Positions 41,425 to 51,665 of a stretch of DNA of 64,000 nucleotides are shown piece by piece. Position 1 is the first letter of the stretch. Every line of letters starts with the position of its first letter. A model generated the notes under the pieces. The model worked only from the letters and a program-made list of their open reading frames with translations. It was not told the origin of the DNA and did no database searches. Origin of the DNA: Winogradskyella vidalii (GTDB taxonomy: Bacteria; Bacteroidota; Bacteroidia; Flavobacteriales; Flavobacteriaceae); contig NZ_JABFDG010000001.1 in assembly GCF_013403955.1 (NCBI RefSeq), positions 372,001 to 436,000 on the forward strand, read 5' to 3'. Position numbers and translations under genes: made by a program.

Positions 41425-44004
41425 ATGCCTACACAGCCAAAATTAACACGTTTTAATCAAAACGTACTATCAAAATATCAGATATACAACAGTATATTTA
41501 TGACACTTCCTTTTGATGCAGTTACAAAAACAGGAGCACTTTTGCCCTTGTTTCATGAAACTTGTAATAAAGGATTTAAAAATCAAGAAGACCCAACAAC
41601 CATTGTTAATACCTTTTTTGAAAAATACCAAGCCAGACGCTCCTCTGAGAGTCAGGTAAATTTATTATTTCGATTTATTCAATATATTGAAAGACAAGTG
41701 GTGTTATTTGATGCTATTGAAGACGCCGCATTTCCGGTGGTGAATAACATGGATGGGATTGGAACTTTAAGAAGTTTAAAAGAAACGGTCATTGCAGATG
41801 ATAAGCTAGAAACGCTTCAGAAATACTTGGAAGAATTTAAAGTTAGAATCGTTTTAACAGCCCACCCTACGCAATTTTATCCGGGTTCTGTATTAGGAAT
41901 TATTACCGATCTTACAGAAGCTATTCGCGAAAATGACTTGTTAAGAATTAACGATTTATTGGCGCAATTGGGAAAAACGCCATTCTTTAAGCATGAAAAA
42001 CCAACGCCTTTTGATGAAGCCGTAAGTTTAATATGGTATTTAGAAAATGTATTTTATAAGTCTTTTGGAGATGTTTACGATTATATTCAGCAGAATATCT
42101 TTGATGGAAAACAAATAGATAATAATATTATAAATATTGGTTTTTGGCCAGGTGGTGACCGTGATGGTAATCCATTTGTAACACCGGAAATAACGTTGAA
42201 GGTGGCGGATAGATTACGACTTTCAATTATAAAAAATTACTACAAAAACGTAAGACAATTAAAACGAAAGTTAACGTTTCAGGGGGTAGATGAAGTTATG
42301 TCTAATTTAGAGGATGAATTGTATACTATTGGTATAGGAGGTGAGTCTAAATTAACGTTAGATTACTTGGTTTCAGAATTAAAAGCTGTGAAAAAGACAG
42401 TTGTAGAGAAGCATCAGTCATTATATGTTGATGAAATTAATAGTCTTCTTAATAAAATACATTTATTCGGTTTTCATTTTGCAAATTTAGATATCAGGCA
42501 AGATAGTCGTAAGCATGAGCAATTTTTCAATGATATGGTTAATGCGTTGATAGAGAGCGGTAGTACTGTTTTTCCTAAGAATTATCATGATTTATCAGAA
42601 CCTGAACAGATTGAGATATTATCTAAGGTGGAGGGTTCGGTTGATTTGTCTTTAATTAAAGATGATGAAACTCTAAAAGCTTTAGAAACAATTAAAGCGA
42701 TAAAGACCATTCAGCAAAATAATGGAGAACAAGCTGCGAATCGCTATATCATTAGTAATAATCAAACCACTTTACATGTTATGCAATTATTTGCGATGTT
42801 AAAGCTGGTAGCGTTTCAGGATGAATTAACTGTAGACATTGGGCCTTTATTTGAGACCATTACAGATTTAGAAAATGCGCCTAAAGTTATGGAAGAATTA
42901 TATACCAATCCTGAATATGCGGCACATTTAAAATCTCGTGGTAACAAGCAGACTATAATGCTAGGCTTTAGTGATGGTACTAAAGATGGTGGTTATTTAA
43001 TGGCTAATTGGGCGATTTTTGAAGCTAAAGAGAACTTAACAAAAGTTTCTAGAGATCACGGTGTTAAAGTGATTTTCTTTGATGGACGAGGCGGCCCACC
43101 AGCTAGAGGTGGCGGAAAAACACATGATTTTTACGCATCGTTAGGACCGACAATTGAAGATGAAGAGGTACAGTTAACAATACAAGGGCAAACGATAAGC
43201 TCTAATTTTGGTACTTTAGAGTCTTCTCAGTATAATCTTGAGCAGCTAATAAGTTCAGGAATAGATAATAGTTTAAGTGAAGTAGATCTAAGTATGGATC
43301 CTGAGAATAGAACGGTGATGACCGATTTAGCTGCACGTAGTTATGAGGCTTATGCAGCTTTTAAGGCGCACCCTAAATTCATTTCGTATTTAGAGCATAT
43401 GAGTACTTTAAAGTATTATGCGAAAACAAATATTGGTAGTCGTCCTTCTAAGCGTGGTAAATCTGAAGGTTTAATTTTTGAGGATCTAAGAGCAATTCCT
43501 TTTGTGGGATCTTGGAGTCAGCTTAAGCAGAACGTTCCTGGTTTCTTTGGTGTTGGTACAGCTTTAAAACATTATGAAGATATTGGAGAATTTGATAAAG
43601 CCCAGCAGTTGTTTAAAACATCTAACTTTTTCAGGACTTTAATTGAAAATAGCATGATGTCTTTATCTAAGTCTTTTTTCGATTTAACACGATATATGGT
43701 TAATGACCCTGAGTATGGTGAGTTTTGGAGTCTTATACATGAAGAATACGAAACTTCAAAGCGTCTTATTTTAAAGCTAACAGGTTATAAAGAGCTAATG
43801 GAGGAAGAGCCTTCGGGAAAAGCATCTATTGCAGTAAGGGAGTCAATTGTATTACCTTTGCTGACGATTCAACAATACGCTTTAAAGAAAATTCAAGAGC
43901 TTGAAAAGGCTGAGGTCAGAGATGAAGCGCAAATTAAAATCTTTGAAAAGATGGTAACGCGTTCATTATTTGGAAATATTAATGCAAGTCGTAATTCGGC
44001 ATAA
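41425..44004 (+). CDS. ppc: Phosphoenolpyruvate carboxylase
   Basis: An 859-residue enzyme that carboxylates PEP to oxaloacetate. The conserved regions are VLTAHPTQF (catalytic His; most PEPCs have HPTE), FWPGGDRDGNPFVT, LGFSDGTKDGGY (the Lys of the flexible loop) and FFDGRGGPPARGGG. The last has Asp where E. coli-type enzymes have His (HGRGG). The C-terminus ends NINASRNSA in place of the canonical xRNTG. Family membership is sure; the altered motifs suggest a divergent Bacteroidota branch whose allosteric control may differ. It follows leuB by 8 bases. Anaplerotic oxaloacetate supply fits growth on C2/C3 units drawn into amino acids. Confidence 0.92.
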   Translation: MPTQPKLTRFNQNVLSKYQIYNSIFMTLPFDAVTKTGALLPLFHETCNKGFKNQEDPTTIVNTFFEKYQARRSSESQVNLLFRFIQYIERQVVLFDAIEDAAFPVVNNMDGIGTLRSLKETVIADDKLETLQKYLEEFKVRIVLTAHPTQFYPGSVLGIITDLTEAIRENDLLRINDLLAQLGKTPFFKHEKPTPFDEAVSLIWYLENVFYKSFGDVYDYIQQNIFDGKQIDNNIINIGFWPGGDRDGNPFVTPEITLKVADRLRLSIIKNYYKNVRQLKRKLTFQGVDEVMSNLEDELYTIGIGGESKLTLDYLVSELKAVKKTVVEKHQSLYVDEINSLLNKIHLFGFHFANLDIRQDSRKHEQFFNDMVNALIESGSTVFPKNYHDLSEPEQIEILSKVEGSVDLSLIKDDETLKALETIKAIKTIQQNNGEQAANRYIISNNQTTLHVMQLFAMLKLVAFQDELTVDIGPLFETITDLENAPKVMEELYTNPEYAAHLKSRGNKQTIMLGFSDGTKDGGYLMANWAIFEAKENLTKVSRDHGVKVIFFDGRGGPPARGGGKTHDFYASLGPTIEDEEVQLTIQGQTISSNFGTLESSQYNLEQLISSGIDNSLSEVDLSMDPENRTVMTDLAARSYEAYAAFKAHPKFISYLEHMSTLKYYAKTNIGSRPSKRGKSEGLIFEDLRAIPFVGSWSQLKQNVPGFFGVGTALKHYEDIGEFDKAQQLFKTSNFFRTLIENSMMSLSKSFFDLTRYMVNDPEYGEFWSLIHEEYETSKRLILKLTGYKELMEEEPSGKASIAVRESIVLPLLTIQQYALKKIQELEKAEVRDEAQIKIFEKMVTRSLFGNINASRNSA

Positions 44005-44030
44005 ATCAATATTTTATTTTAGTATAAAAA

Positions 44031-44062
44031 AAATCCATAGTGTTATTCACTGTGGATTTTTT
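44031..44062. terminator. Terminator after ppc
   Basis: AAATCCATAGTG (44031-44042) pairs with CACTGTGGATTT (44048-44059) with one G-U pair, flanked by A-run and T-run. It ends the leuB-ppc transcript, and the A-run upstream could let it work in the other direction too. Confidence 0.85.
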
Positions 44063-44085
44063 ATTTGTCAAATAATGGGTATAAG

Positions 44086-44121
44086 AAAAAACCTCTGAAG
44101 AATTAACTTCAAAGGTTTTTT
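44086..44121. terminator. Terminator of the porin-amt unit
   Basis: AAAAAACCTCTGAAG (44086-44100) pairs with CTTCAAAGGTTTTTT (44107-44121) with one mismatch. It lies 55 bases past the amt stop. Read on the minus strand the stem ends in six or more T. Together with the adjoining stem at 44031 it insulates two convergent operons. Confidence 0.8.
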
Positions 44122-44175
44122 AACAACTAATAAATATTTAATCAATAATTATTTAATATCTATATCATTTTAATA

Positions 44176-45480
44176 TTAATGACCTCTATTACGTTTACCT
44201 GGATAAGCAATTTCTCCATGTTCAGAAAGGTCTAGGCCTACTAGTTCTTCTTCTTCTGTAACTCTAAGTCCCATAGTAGTTTTTAATATTTTTAGGATTA
44301 TAAATGACAATCCAACAGACCATACAGCATAGGCAAGTGCACCCAAAGCTTGAACGCCTAATTGACCAGCGCCTCCGCCATTAAGTAAGCCGATACCAGC
44401 TTCGCCATCAACACCCCAGAGACCTATAACTAAAGTTCCCCATACACCAGCAACACCGTGAACAGAAGCGGCACCGATAGCGTCATCAATTTTAAGTTTT
44501 TTCTCAATAAATTCAATTGAAAATACAACAATAACACCGCCGATAAGACCTGCAACGACGCCTCCAATTGGTGTCATGTTTCCACAGCCAGCTGTAATAC
44601 TTACTAAACCAGCTAATGCACCATTTAAAGTTTGTGGTAAATTTGGTTTTTTGTACCATACCCAAGTGGTGATTAATGCGCCTAATCCACCTGCAGCAGC
44701 AGCTAAATTAGTAACTAAAACAACATTTGAAGCTGCAATAGAATCAGCGCCTCCCCAAGCTAATTGAGAACCACCATTAAAACCAAACCAACCTAGCCAT
44801 AAAATAAATACACCTAAAGTAGCTAGTACTTGGTTGTGTCCTGGGATTGACATTACTTTTCCGTCAACAAATTTTCCAATTCTTGGTCCTACCATAAAAG
44901 CAGCAACTAAAGCAGCCCATCCGCCAACAGAGTGAACAATAGAAGAACCTGCGAAGTCAATAAATCCTAGTTCGGTTAACCAACCAGAACCTTGCCATTG
45001 CCATCCACCAGATATAGGGTAGATAACAGCAGTCATTACAATAGAGAATATAGCGTAAGTTGAGTATTTAGTACGTCCGGCAATAGCTCCAGAAACAATA
45101 GTGGCAGCTGTAGCAGCAAACATCGTTTGGAACAATAAATCAGCACCTTCACCTTGCATTATTCCACTCCAGAAAAACCATCCGTTAGACGTGTCTCCAT
45201 ACATTAAAGAGTATCCTACAAACCAATATGTAAGTGAACCTACACATATATCAAGTAGGTTTTTCATAGCGATATTGGCTGCGTTCTTAGAGCGGGTCAT
45301 ACCGGTTTCAACAAGTGTAAATCCAGCTTGCATAAAAAATACTAGGATGGCAGAAATTAACATCCAAAGCATTCCCATGTCGCCATTAATGGCGGCAACG
45401 GCGGCTTCAACTTCAGATGGTTCGGCAGCATCCTGGACTGCCATCATATTTGGTAGGAATGTTAAAAGATTATTTATCAT
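44176..45480 (-). CDS. amt: Ammonium transporter
   Basis: A 434-residue Amt/MEP/Rh protein with 11 spans after an N-terminal hydrophilic stretch. It has DICVGSLTYWFVGYSLMYG, FAATAATIVSGAIAGR, FAGSSIVHSVGGWAALVAA and the pore His in SVHGVAGVWGTL. The C-terminal tail (TEEEELVGLDLSEHGEIAYP) is the cytoplasmic part that regulatory PII proteins usually touch. No glnK/PII gene adjoins it, which is unusual for amtB loci. Instead, an outer-membrane porin gene lies 28 bases upstream in the same transcript. It stands opposite gltBD, forming a nitrogen-assimilation region. Confidence 0.95.
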   Translation of the reverse strand: MINNLLTFLPNMMAVQDAAEPSEVEAAVAAINGDMGMLWMLISAILVFFMQAGFTLVETGMTRSKNAANIAMKNLLDICVGSLTYWFVGYSLMYGDTSNGWFFWSGIMQGEGADLLFQTMFAATAATIVSGAIAGRTKYSTYAIFSIVMTAVIYPISGGWQWQGSGWLTELGFIDFAGSSIVHSVGGWAALVAAFMVGPRIGKFVDGKVMSIPGHNQVLATLGVFILWLGWFGFNGGSQLAWGGADSIAASNVVLVTNLAAAAGGLGALITTWVWYKKPNLPQTLNGALAGLVSITAGCGNMTPIGGVVAGLIGGVIVVFSIEFIEKKLKIDDAIGAASVHGVAGVWGTLVIGLWGVDGEAGIGLLNGGGAGQLGVQALGALAYAVWSVGLSFIILKILKTTMGLRVTEEEELVGLDLSEHGEIAYPGKRNRGH

Positions 45481-45508
45481 AATTATTTGTGTTAGTTAGT
45501 TTGTTTTT

Positions 45509-46540
45509 TTAGAACGAGTAAATAGCGGCTAAAGTAAAAGCGCTTAGGCTGCTAGCTGCTAAGCCATCATTGTCAATAACGTTACCATATAAACCGCCAT
45601 CAGCATCAGTTAGTGAATCTAATCTAAATTCTGGCTTAATGATTAAGTTGTCCTCAACGGTATAGCTCCCTGTTAATGTAACGCCTAATACACTTGGGTA
45701 GTCAAAGTTGTCAAGGTCACCATGCAGTGCAAAATACTCACCTCTTAATCCAATACTGAAATCATCAGATGTCGCGTATTGTGGATATAAAGCGGCACCA
45801 TAAAAACCACTACCATCATTATCGTTGTATGCTGCGTTGATTCCTAAGAAAAATGCATCAGAAAGATCAAAACCACCAGTATAATCAACTTCAAATCCTA
45901 ATCCACCGTTGTTTCCGCTATCATAGTAAAGGTTTAAGAATTGACCAGAGTAGCCTAATTGTGCACCGAAAGAATATTCTCCCGTCATTGACGTATCGTT
46001 AGTATCCCAAGGATTCATCACAGCTAACATTAAGCTGAAATCATCAGATAAAGCAAAATCTGCTTTTAAGCCCATATGTGAGAAAGGGCCACTAGAGAAT
46101 AAATAAGATGTGCTGTAGTTAAAGTTTGCTGCAGGAGCAATAACCTCATAACCTAAAAAGGTGTTAAAACGTCCCATGGTTAACGTAGTCGTTTCAGACA
46201 CATTCCAGTAAACGTAAGCTTGATTTACAATACCGTCAACAATATCATTACTGAACGTTGCCGCACCACCTCTTGGTCCTGTTACTAAATCAAGAACGGC
46301 ACCTACTTTTCCACTTTCGTAGCTAGCAATAATGTTACCCATTCCTAGTGCAAAACCTGTTTTGTCTGCAAAAGCAGTTCCGAACGTTGCTCCAGCATCG
46401 TCAGGTGCAGATATGTAGGTTTGGTAATAGGCGTCAATGCTGCCGCTTAGGGTAAATGATTTTGTGCTTTCTGTTTCTTCATCTTGAGCAGATAAACCAA
46501 ATGCTACTAAGAGCATAGAAATTGTCATTAGTTTTTTCAT
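45509..46540 (-). CDS. Outer-membrane beta-barrel porin-like protein preceding amt
   Basis: A 343-residue protein with signal peptide (MKKLMTISMLLVAFGLSAQ) and a barrel of alternating residues ending in LAAIYSF with terminal Phe. Strands such as GFALGMGNIIASYESGKVGAVLDLVTG and TLTMGRFNTFLGYEVI suggest a 14-16-strand porin. Its place as first gene of the amt transcript suggests it lets ammonium or small nitrogen compounds cross the outer membrane; this is inferred from position only. Two operator-like dyads lie 55-130 bases upstream of its start. Confidence 0.85.
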   Translation of the reverse strand: MKKLMTISMLLVAFGLSAQDEETESTKSFTLSGSIDAYYQTYISAPDDAGATFGTAFADKTGFALGMGNIIASYESGKVGAVLDLVTGPRGGAATFSNDIVDGIVNQAYVYWNVSETTTLTMGRFNTFLGYEVIAPAANFNYSTSYLFSSGPFSHMGLKADFALSDDFSLMLAVMNPWDTNDTSMTGEYSFGAQLGYSGQFLNLYYDSGNNGGLGFEVDYTGGFDLSDAFFLGINAAYNDNDGSGFYGAALYPQYATSDDFSIGLRGEYFALHGDLDNFDYPSVLGVTLTGSYTVEDNLIIKPEFRLDSLTDADGGLYGNVIDNDGLAASSLSAFTLAAIYSF

Positions 46541-46596
46541 AAAAAAAATAAATTTAAATAGTTAGTGTGCTTCAAATCTATGCAATCTTTAAATAC

Positions 46597-46668
46597 ACCC
46601 CTTATAAAAATGGGGTAAATCAGTAATTTTTATGAATTTACAATTATACACCCCATAAATTTGGGGGT
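46597..46668 (-). promoter_or_regulatory. Two operator-like dyads upstream of the porin-amt unit
   Basis: ACACCCC...GGGGT occurs twice: arms at 46597-46601/46612-46616 and at 46650-46654/46663-46668. The two centres are about 52 bases apart, five turns of B-DNA, so a protein bound at both would face the same side. G/C-rich words stand out in a gap that is otherwise almost pure A/T. The 46541-46985 gap holds no gene, and the remainder is A/T-rich promoter DNA shared with gltB. Confidence 0.55.
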
Positions 46669-46985
46669 TGAAATTTATTTTTAACTTTTTTTTGTGATAT
46701 CAATAATTTTGATTTTCGATTATTTGATAAAATAGAGGTGTTATTTAGGTGATATATAATTTTTAAGCTTAAAATCAATCATTTTAGCAATAGGTGATGT
46801 TTTTTATTGTGTATTTAGTATTGACTATTTCTTAGTATATATTGTATTTAGTTATTAAATTTTCATTAAATAAGGTCTTTACTATTGATTTAGGAAAAGT
46901 GTTTCAACTTTTTTTGTAATTAAATTATAGCTATTATATTAGAGTCATTATAAGGTGTAAAAACCTATAAAATCTCTTAAAATAT

Positions 46986-49900
46986 ATGCTGAAGAAACAA
47001 GGACTCTATTTGCCGGAATTTGAACATGAAAATTGCGGTGCAGGATTTATATGCAATCTAAAAGGTGAAAAGACAAATCAAATTATACATGACGCTCTAG
47101 AAATTTTAGTGAAACTAGAACATCGAGGCGGTGTAAGTGCTGATGGTAAAACAGGTGATGGGGCAGGTTTATTAATTGATATTCCACACGCCTATTTTAA
47201 ACGCGTATGTGGATTTAAAATTCCAGTTAAAGGGAAGTATGCCGTCGGTATGGTATTTTTGCCAAAAAATAGAAATCAGTATAAATTTTGTAAAAACACC
47301 TTTGAAAAAGAAGTGGTTGCTCAAGGACTTTCCGTCATTGGTTGGCGAGAAGTTCCTGTGGATTCTACACAACTTGGAGAAATAGCTTTAGCTTCAGAAC
47401 CTAATATAGAACAACTTTTTGTAGGGAAATCCAATGAGGTTTCCGAAGCTGATTTTAAAGCTAAACTCTATGCTGCGCGTAAAATAACAGAGCATACAGT
47501 TCGAAAATCTAAAATGTCGCAAAGTTCATATTTTTATGTGTCTAGTCTCTCTATGAATACACTGATTTATAAAGGGATTATAATGCCTGAAGATATCGGT
47601 TCTTATTATAAAGATTTATTAGAAGATGATTTAGTAACGCGTTTAGCATTAGTACACCAACGTTTTTCTACGAATACCATGCCAACCTGGGAATTGGCAC
47701 AGCCTTTCCGATTTATGTGTCAGAATGGAGAAATAAATACGCTTAGAGGAAATGTCAGTCGAATGCGGGTCCGAGAAGAAATTATGAAAAGTGATGTTTT
47801 TGGAGCTCAAATAGATAAATTATTTCCTATTATATTGCCGGGTAAATCAGATTCTGCTTCTATGGATATGGTAGTTGAATTGTTGACGCATACCGGACGT
47901 TCTTTGCCCGAAGTAATGATGATGATGATTCCTGAAGCATGGGAAAAACACCAGACGATGTCTCCAGAACGCAAAGCTTTTTACGATTACAATGCTTGTA
48001 TTATGGAGCCTTGGGATGGGCCTGCTTCTGTGCCTTTTACAGATGGTAATTATATCGGAGCACTTTTAGATAGAAACGGTTTAAGACCATCTCGATATAC
48101 CGTTACAAAGAGTGGAAAACTTATAATGTCGTCTGAAATAGGCGTCGTCGATATTCCACCTGAAGATGTAGAAAGTCATGGGCGTTTAGAGCCGGGTAAA
48201 ATGTTCTTGGTAGACATGAATCAAGGTCGTATTATAAATGACCAAGAAATAAAAAGTGAAATTGTAAAAGAAAGACCTTATCAAGAATGGTTAGATAAAA
48301 CAAGATTACATCTAAAAGATATCCCTTATACAGGTCAAACCTGCCCTATAGAACCTTTAGATATCAAAACAAGACAGCGTTTATTTAATTACACGTTCGA
48401 AGATATACAAGAAGTCATCACGCCAATGGCTCAAAATTCTAAGGAAGCTCTAGGGTCTATGGGAATTGATACCCCATTAGCCGTTTTATCTAATAGACCC
48501 CAGTTAATTTCAAGTTATTTTAAGCAATTATTTGCTCAAGTTACCAACCCACCTTTAGATGGTATTAGAGAGGAAATTGTAACGGATATTAGTCTGTCTT
48601 TAGGAAAAGATAGAAATATTTTTAGCATTACTGAGCGGCAATGTAGAAAATTGAAAATTCAAAATCCTGTAATTTCAAATGACGATTTAGATAAAATAAG
48701 AAACCTCGATATTGACGGTTTTAATGCCGAAACCGTTGAGTTGTTATATCAAAAGGATAAAGGACTAAATGGTTTAGAAGATGCTTTAGATAATATTATT
48801 ATTCAAATTGAAAAAGCATTAGCAAGAAAGACAAGCATTATTATATTATCTGATAGAGGTGTTAGTAAAGAATTTGCACCCATTCCTGCTTTATTAGCAT
48901 GTTCTTATGTTAATCATCAATTAAACCGATTGCGCAAGCGTTCTTATTTTGATATTATTATTGAATCAGCAGAGCCACGGGAACCACATCATTTTGCAAC
49001 TTTATTTGGTTATGGCGCAAGTGCTATAAATCCTTATATGGTAAACGAAATCATCCGAGCACAAGTAAAAGAAGGTTTTATTACGGATATGGATGAGCAA
49101 AAAGCTGTTGATAATTTCAATAAAGCTATTGGAAAAGGCATCTTAAAAGTGATGAATAAAATAGGGATTTCAACATTACATTCTTACCGAGGTTCTCAGA
49201 TATTTGAAATCGTTGGTTTTAATTCGCAATTTGTTGAAAAATATTTTCCATATACAGCTTCAAGAATTGAAGGTATTGGTTTGTATGAAATAGAAAAAGA
49301 AATTGATAAACGTTATAAATATGCTTACCCTAATATTGAAGTAGATAAACGATTAGGTTTAAACATCGGCGGAAATTATAGATGGCGACGTAACGGAGAA
49401 CAACATTTGTTTAACCCTACTACAGTAGCTAAGCTTCAACAAGCTGTGAGATTAAGTGATCAAGCAAGCTACAATGTATATTCTAAAGCTATTAATGAGC
49501 AGTCTGAAAATTTAATGACTATTCGTGGGTTATTTGAATTTAATAATATTGACCCTATTCCAATTGAAGAAGTAGAGCCTTGGACAGAAATTGTAAAACG
49601 ATTCAAAACAGGAGCCATGTCTTATGGGTCAATTTCTCGTGAAGCACATGAAAATTTAGCGATAGCGATGAATCGTATTGGAGGGAAATCTAATTCTGGT
49701 GAAGGCGGAGAGGATAGAAATAGATTTCAGCCAGATGTCAATGGAGATAGTCGAAATTCAGCCATAAAGCAAGTCGCTTCAGGTCGTTTTGGTGTTACAT
49801 CTCACTATTTAACCAATGCTAAGGAGATTCAAATTAAAATGGCTCAAGGGGCTAAACCAGGAGAAGGCGGACAGTTACCTGGCGAAAAAGTATTACCATG

Positions 49901-51500
49901 GATTGCAGCAGCGCGTAACTCTACACCATTTGTAGGGTTAATTTCGCCACCACCACACCATGATATTTATTCTATTGAAGATTTAGCACAATTAATTTAC
50001 GATTTAAAAAATGCCAATCGCGATGCTAGAATTAATGTAAAATTAGTTTCAGAAGTTGGTGTGGGTACTATTGCTGCAGGTGTTGCTAAAGCAAAAGCAG
50101 ATGTGGTACTCATTGCAGGGTATGATGGCGGTACAGGAGCTTCACCATTAACATCTTTAAAGCACGCTGGTTTGCCTTGGGAACTCGGTTTAGCAGAAGC
50201 ACAACAAACCTTGGTACTTAATAATTTAAGAAGTAGAATAGTTGTTGAGTGTGATGGCCAATTAAAAACCGGACGAGATGTTGCTATTGCGACGTTATTA
50301 GGTGCTGAAGAATTTGGATTTGCAACGGCACCTTTAGTAGCTTCAGGTTGTATCATGATGCGAAAATGTCATTTAAATACCTGTCCTGTAGGGATTGCAA
50401 CTCAAGATAAAGAACTACGTAAAAACTTTAAAGGCACACCAGAACACGTTATTAATTTCTTCTATTATATTGCTGAAGAGTTAAGAGCTATCATGGCTGA
50501 ATTAGGGTTTAGGTCTATGGCCGAAATGATTGGTCAAACGCATAAAATTAACGCAAATAAAGCCATTAAACATTATAAAGCTAAGGGTTTAGATTTATCT
50601 TCAATTTTACACAGGCCTGAGGTTTATAGTCAAATGAAGGTGAAGAATACTGAAAAACAAGATCATAATTTAGATAATGTTTTAGATTTTAAAATATTAA
50701 AAGATTCACATCGCGCTTTATACCGTAAAGAGCAGATGACTTTAGCGTATCCAATTAAAAATACCAACCGAACTGTTGGTGCGATTGTGAGTAATGAGAT
50801 TTCAAAAATATATGGTCATTTAGGATTGCCTGAAGACACCCTGAATATCAATTTTACAGGCTCTGCAGGTCAGAGTTTCGGTGCTTTTGGCGCTCATGGA
50901 TTAACCTTTAAATTAGAAGGAAACACCAATGATTATTTAGGTAAAGGCTTATCTGGAGCTAAACTGATTGTTAAGAAACCAGCGAAAGCAGATTTTGTAG
51001 CAGAAGATAATATTATTGTTGGTAATGTCTGTTTGTTTGGAGCAGTTGAAGGTCAGGCTTACATTAATGGTATTGCAGGAGAACGATTTGCGGTTAGAAA
51101 TTCAGGTGCCATTACTGTTGTAGAAGGCGTTGGTGATCATTGTTGTGAGTACATGACAGGCGGAAAAGTTATAGTTCTTGGTAAAACAGGACGAAACTTT
51201 GCAGCAGGAATGAGTGGTGGTATCGCTTATGTTTATGATCCAGAAAATCAATTTAAAAATGGCTTATGTAATACCGAAACCATAGAATTTGAAAAGATTC
51301 TTAAAAAAGATGCTAATGAGTTAAAAGCCATAATCGAAAAGCATGTTAAACATACTGATAGTAAAAAAGGCGCGTCGTTATTAGCGGATTGGGACACTAG
51401 TTTAAAGAATTTTGTACGCGTTATGCCAACAGAATACAAACGTGCTTTAAAACGTTTAGCGACTGAAGAGCAAATGGTTGAGGAATTAGAAACTGTATAA
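46986..51500 (+). CDS. gltB: Glutamate synthase large subunit
   Basis: A 1504-residue enzyme. The N-terminal glutaminase domain has catalytic Cys17 in ENCGAGFI; the first 16 residues are probably a removed propeptide. It is followed by a central domain, the FMN-binding synthase domain ([47 protein letters not shown]), the 3Fe-4S site [15 protein letters not shown], and the C-terminal beta-helix GXGXG domain ([15 protein letters not shown]). With GltD it makes two glutamates from glutamine and 2-oxoglutarate. It is divergent from the porin-amt genes; gltD follows after a 165-base repeat-bearing gap. Confidence 0.97.
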   Translation: MLKKQGLYLPEFEHENCGAGFICNLKGEKTNQIIHDALEILVKLEHRGGVSADGKTGDGAGLLIDIPHAYFKRVCGFKIPVKGKYAVGMVFLPKNRNQYKFCKNTFEKEVVAQGLSVIGWREVPVDSTQLGEIALASEPNIEQLFVGKSNEVSEADFKAKLYAARKITEHTVRKSKMSQSSYFYVSSLSMNTLIYKGIIMPEDIGSYYKDLLEDDLVTRLALVHQRFSTNTMPTWELAQPFRFMCQNGEINTLRGNVSRMRVREEIMKSDVFGAQIDKLFPIILPGKSDSASMDMVVELLTHTGRSLPEVMMMMIPEAWEKHQTMSPERKAFYDYNACIMEPWDGPASVPFTDGNYIGALLDRNGLRPSRYTVTKSGKLIMSSEIGVVDIPPEDVESHGRLEPGKMFLVDMNQGRIINDQEIKSEIVKERPYQEWLDKTRLHLKDIPYTGQTCPIEPLDIKTRQRLFNYTFEDIQEVITPMAQNSKEALGSMGIDTPLAVLSNRPQLISSYFKQLFAQVTNPPLDGIREEIVTDISLSLGKDRNIFSITERQCRKLKIQNPVISNDDLDKIRNLDIDGFNAETVELLYQKDKGLNGLEDALDNIIIQIEKALARKTSIIILSDRGVSKEFAPIPALLACSYVNHQLNRLRKRSYFDIIIESAEPREPHHFATLFGYGASAINPYMVNEIIRAQVKEGFITDMDEQKAVDNFNKAIGKGILKVMNKIGISTLHSYRGSQIFEIVGFNSQFVEKYFPYTASRIEGIGLYEIEKEIDKRYKYAYPNIEVDKRLGLNIGGNYRWRRNGEQHLFNPTTVAKLQQAVRLSDQASYNVYSKAINEQSENLMTIRGLFEFNNIDPIPIEEVEPWTEIVKRFKTGAMSYGSISREAHENLAIAMNRIGGKSNSGEGGEDRNRFQPDVNGDSRNSAIKQVASGRFGVTSHYLTNAKEIQIKMAQGAKPGEGGQLPGEKVLPWIAAARNSTPFVGLISPPPHHDIYSIEDLAQLIYDLKNANRDARINVKLVSEVGVGTIAAGVAKAKADVVLIAGYDGGTGASPLTSLKHAGLPWELGLAEAQQTLVLNNLRSRIVVECDGQLKTGRDVAIATLLGAEEFGFATAPLVASGCIMMRKCHLNTCPVGIATQDKELRKNFKGTPEHVINFFYYIAEELRAIMAELGFRSMAEMIGQTHKINANKAIKHYKAKGLDLSSILHRPEVYSQMKVKNTEKQDHNLDNVLDFKILKDSHRALYRKEQMTLAYPIKNTNRTVGAIVSNEISKIYGHLGLPEDTLNINFTGSAGQSFGAFGAHGLTFKLEGNTNDYLGKGLSGAKLIVKKPAKADFVAEDNIIVGNVCLFGAVEGQAYINGIAGERFAVRNSGAITVVEGVGDHCCEYMTGGKVIVLGKTGRNFAAGMSGGIAYVYDPENQFKNGLCNTETIEFEKILKKDANELKAIIEKHVKHTDSKKGASLLADWDTSLKNFVRVMPTEYKRALKRLATEEQMVEELETV

Positions 51501-51511
51501 CAATTTAAAAT

Positions 51512-51661
51512 CCTGCAAGGTCTTGGAGACCTTGTAGGTATGAATTATAAAATGATATCTCCAAGATTTTTGGTTTCGACTTCGGTAAGTCTCCAATAAA
51601 TCTCATAGGATTAACACAATAAAATTTAGAAAGTAGGATGAGATTTCTGCTTTCGCAGGAA
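51512..51661. repeat. Palindromic repeats in the gltB-gltD gap
   Basis: A CCTGCAAGG-family hairpin lies at 51512-51538 with arms ending in CCTTGTAGG, and a TTCTGCTTTCGCAGGAA element lies at 51645-51661, only 4 bases before the gltD ATG. The second element leaves GCAGGAA as the nearest purine-rich word to the start, as also seen for the gene starting at 12700. Confidence 0.7.
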
Positions 51662-51665
51662 TAAA

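Noticed and set aside
46573-46595. Possible sigma-54 promoter before the porin gene (GG...TTGC on the minus strand)
   Set aside because: The spacing between GG and GC is 14 bases rather than 10.
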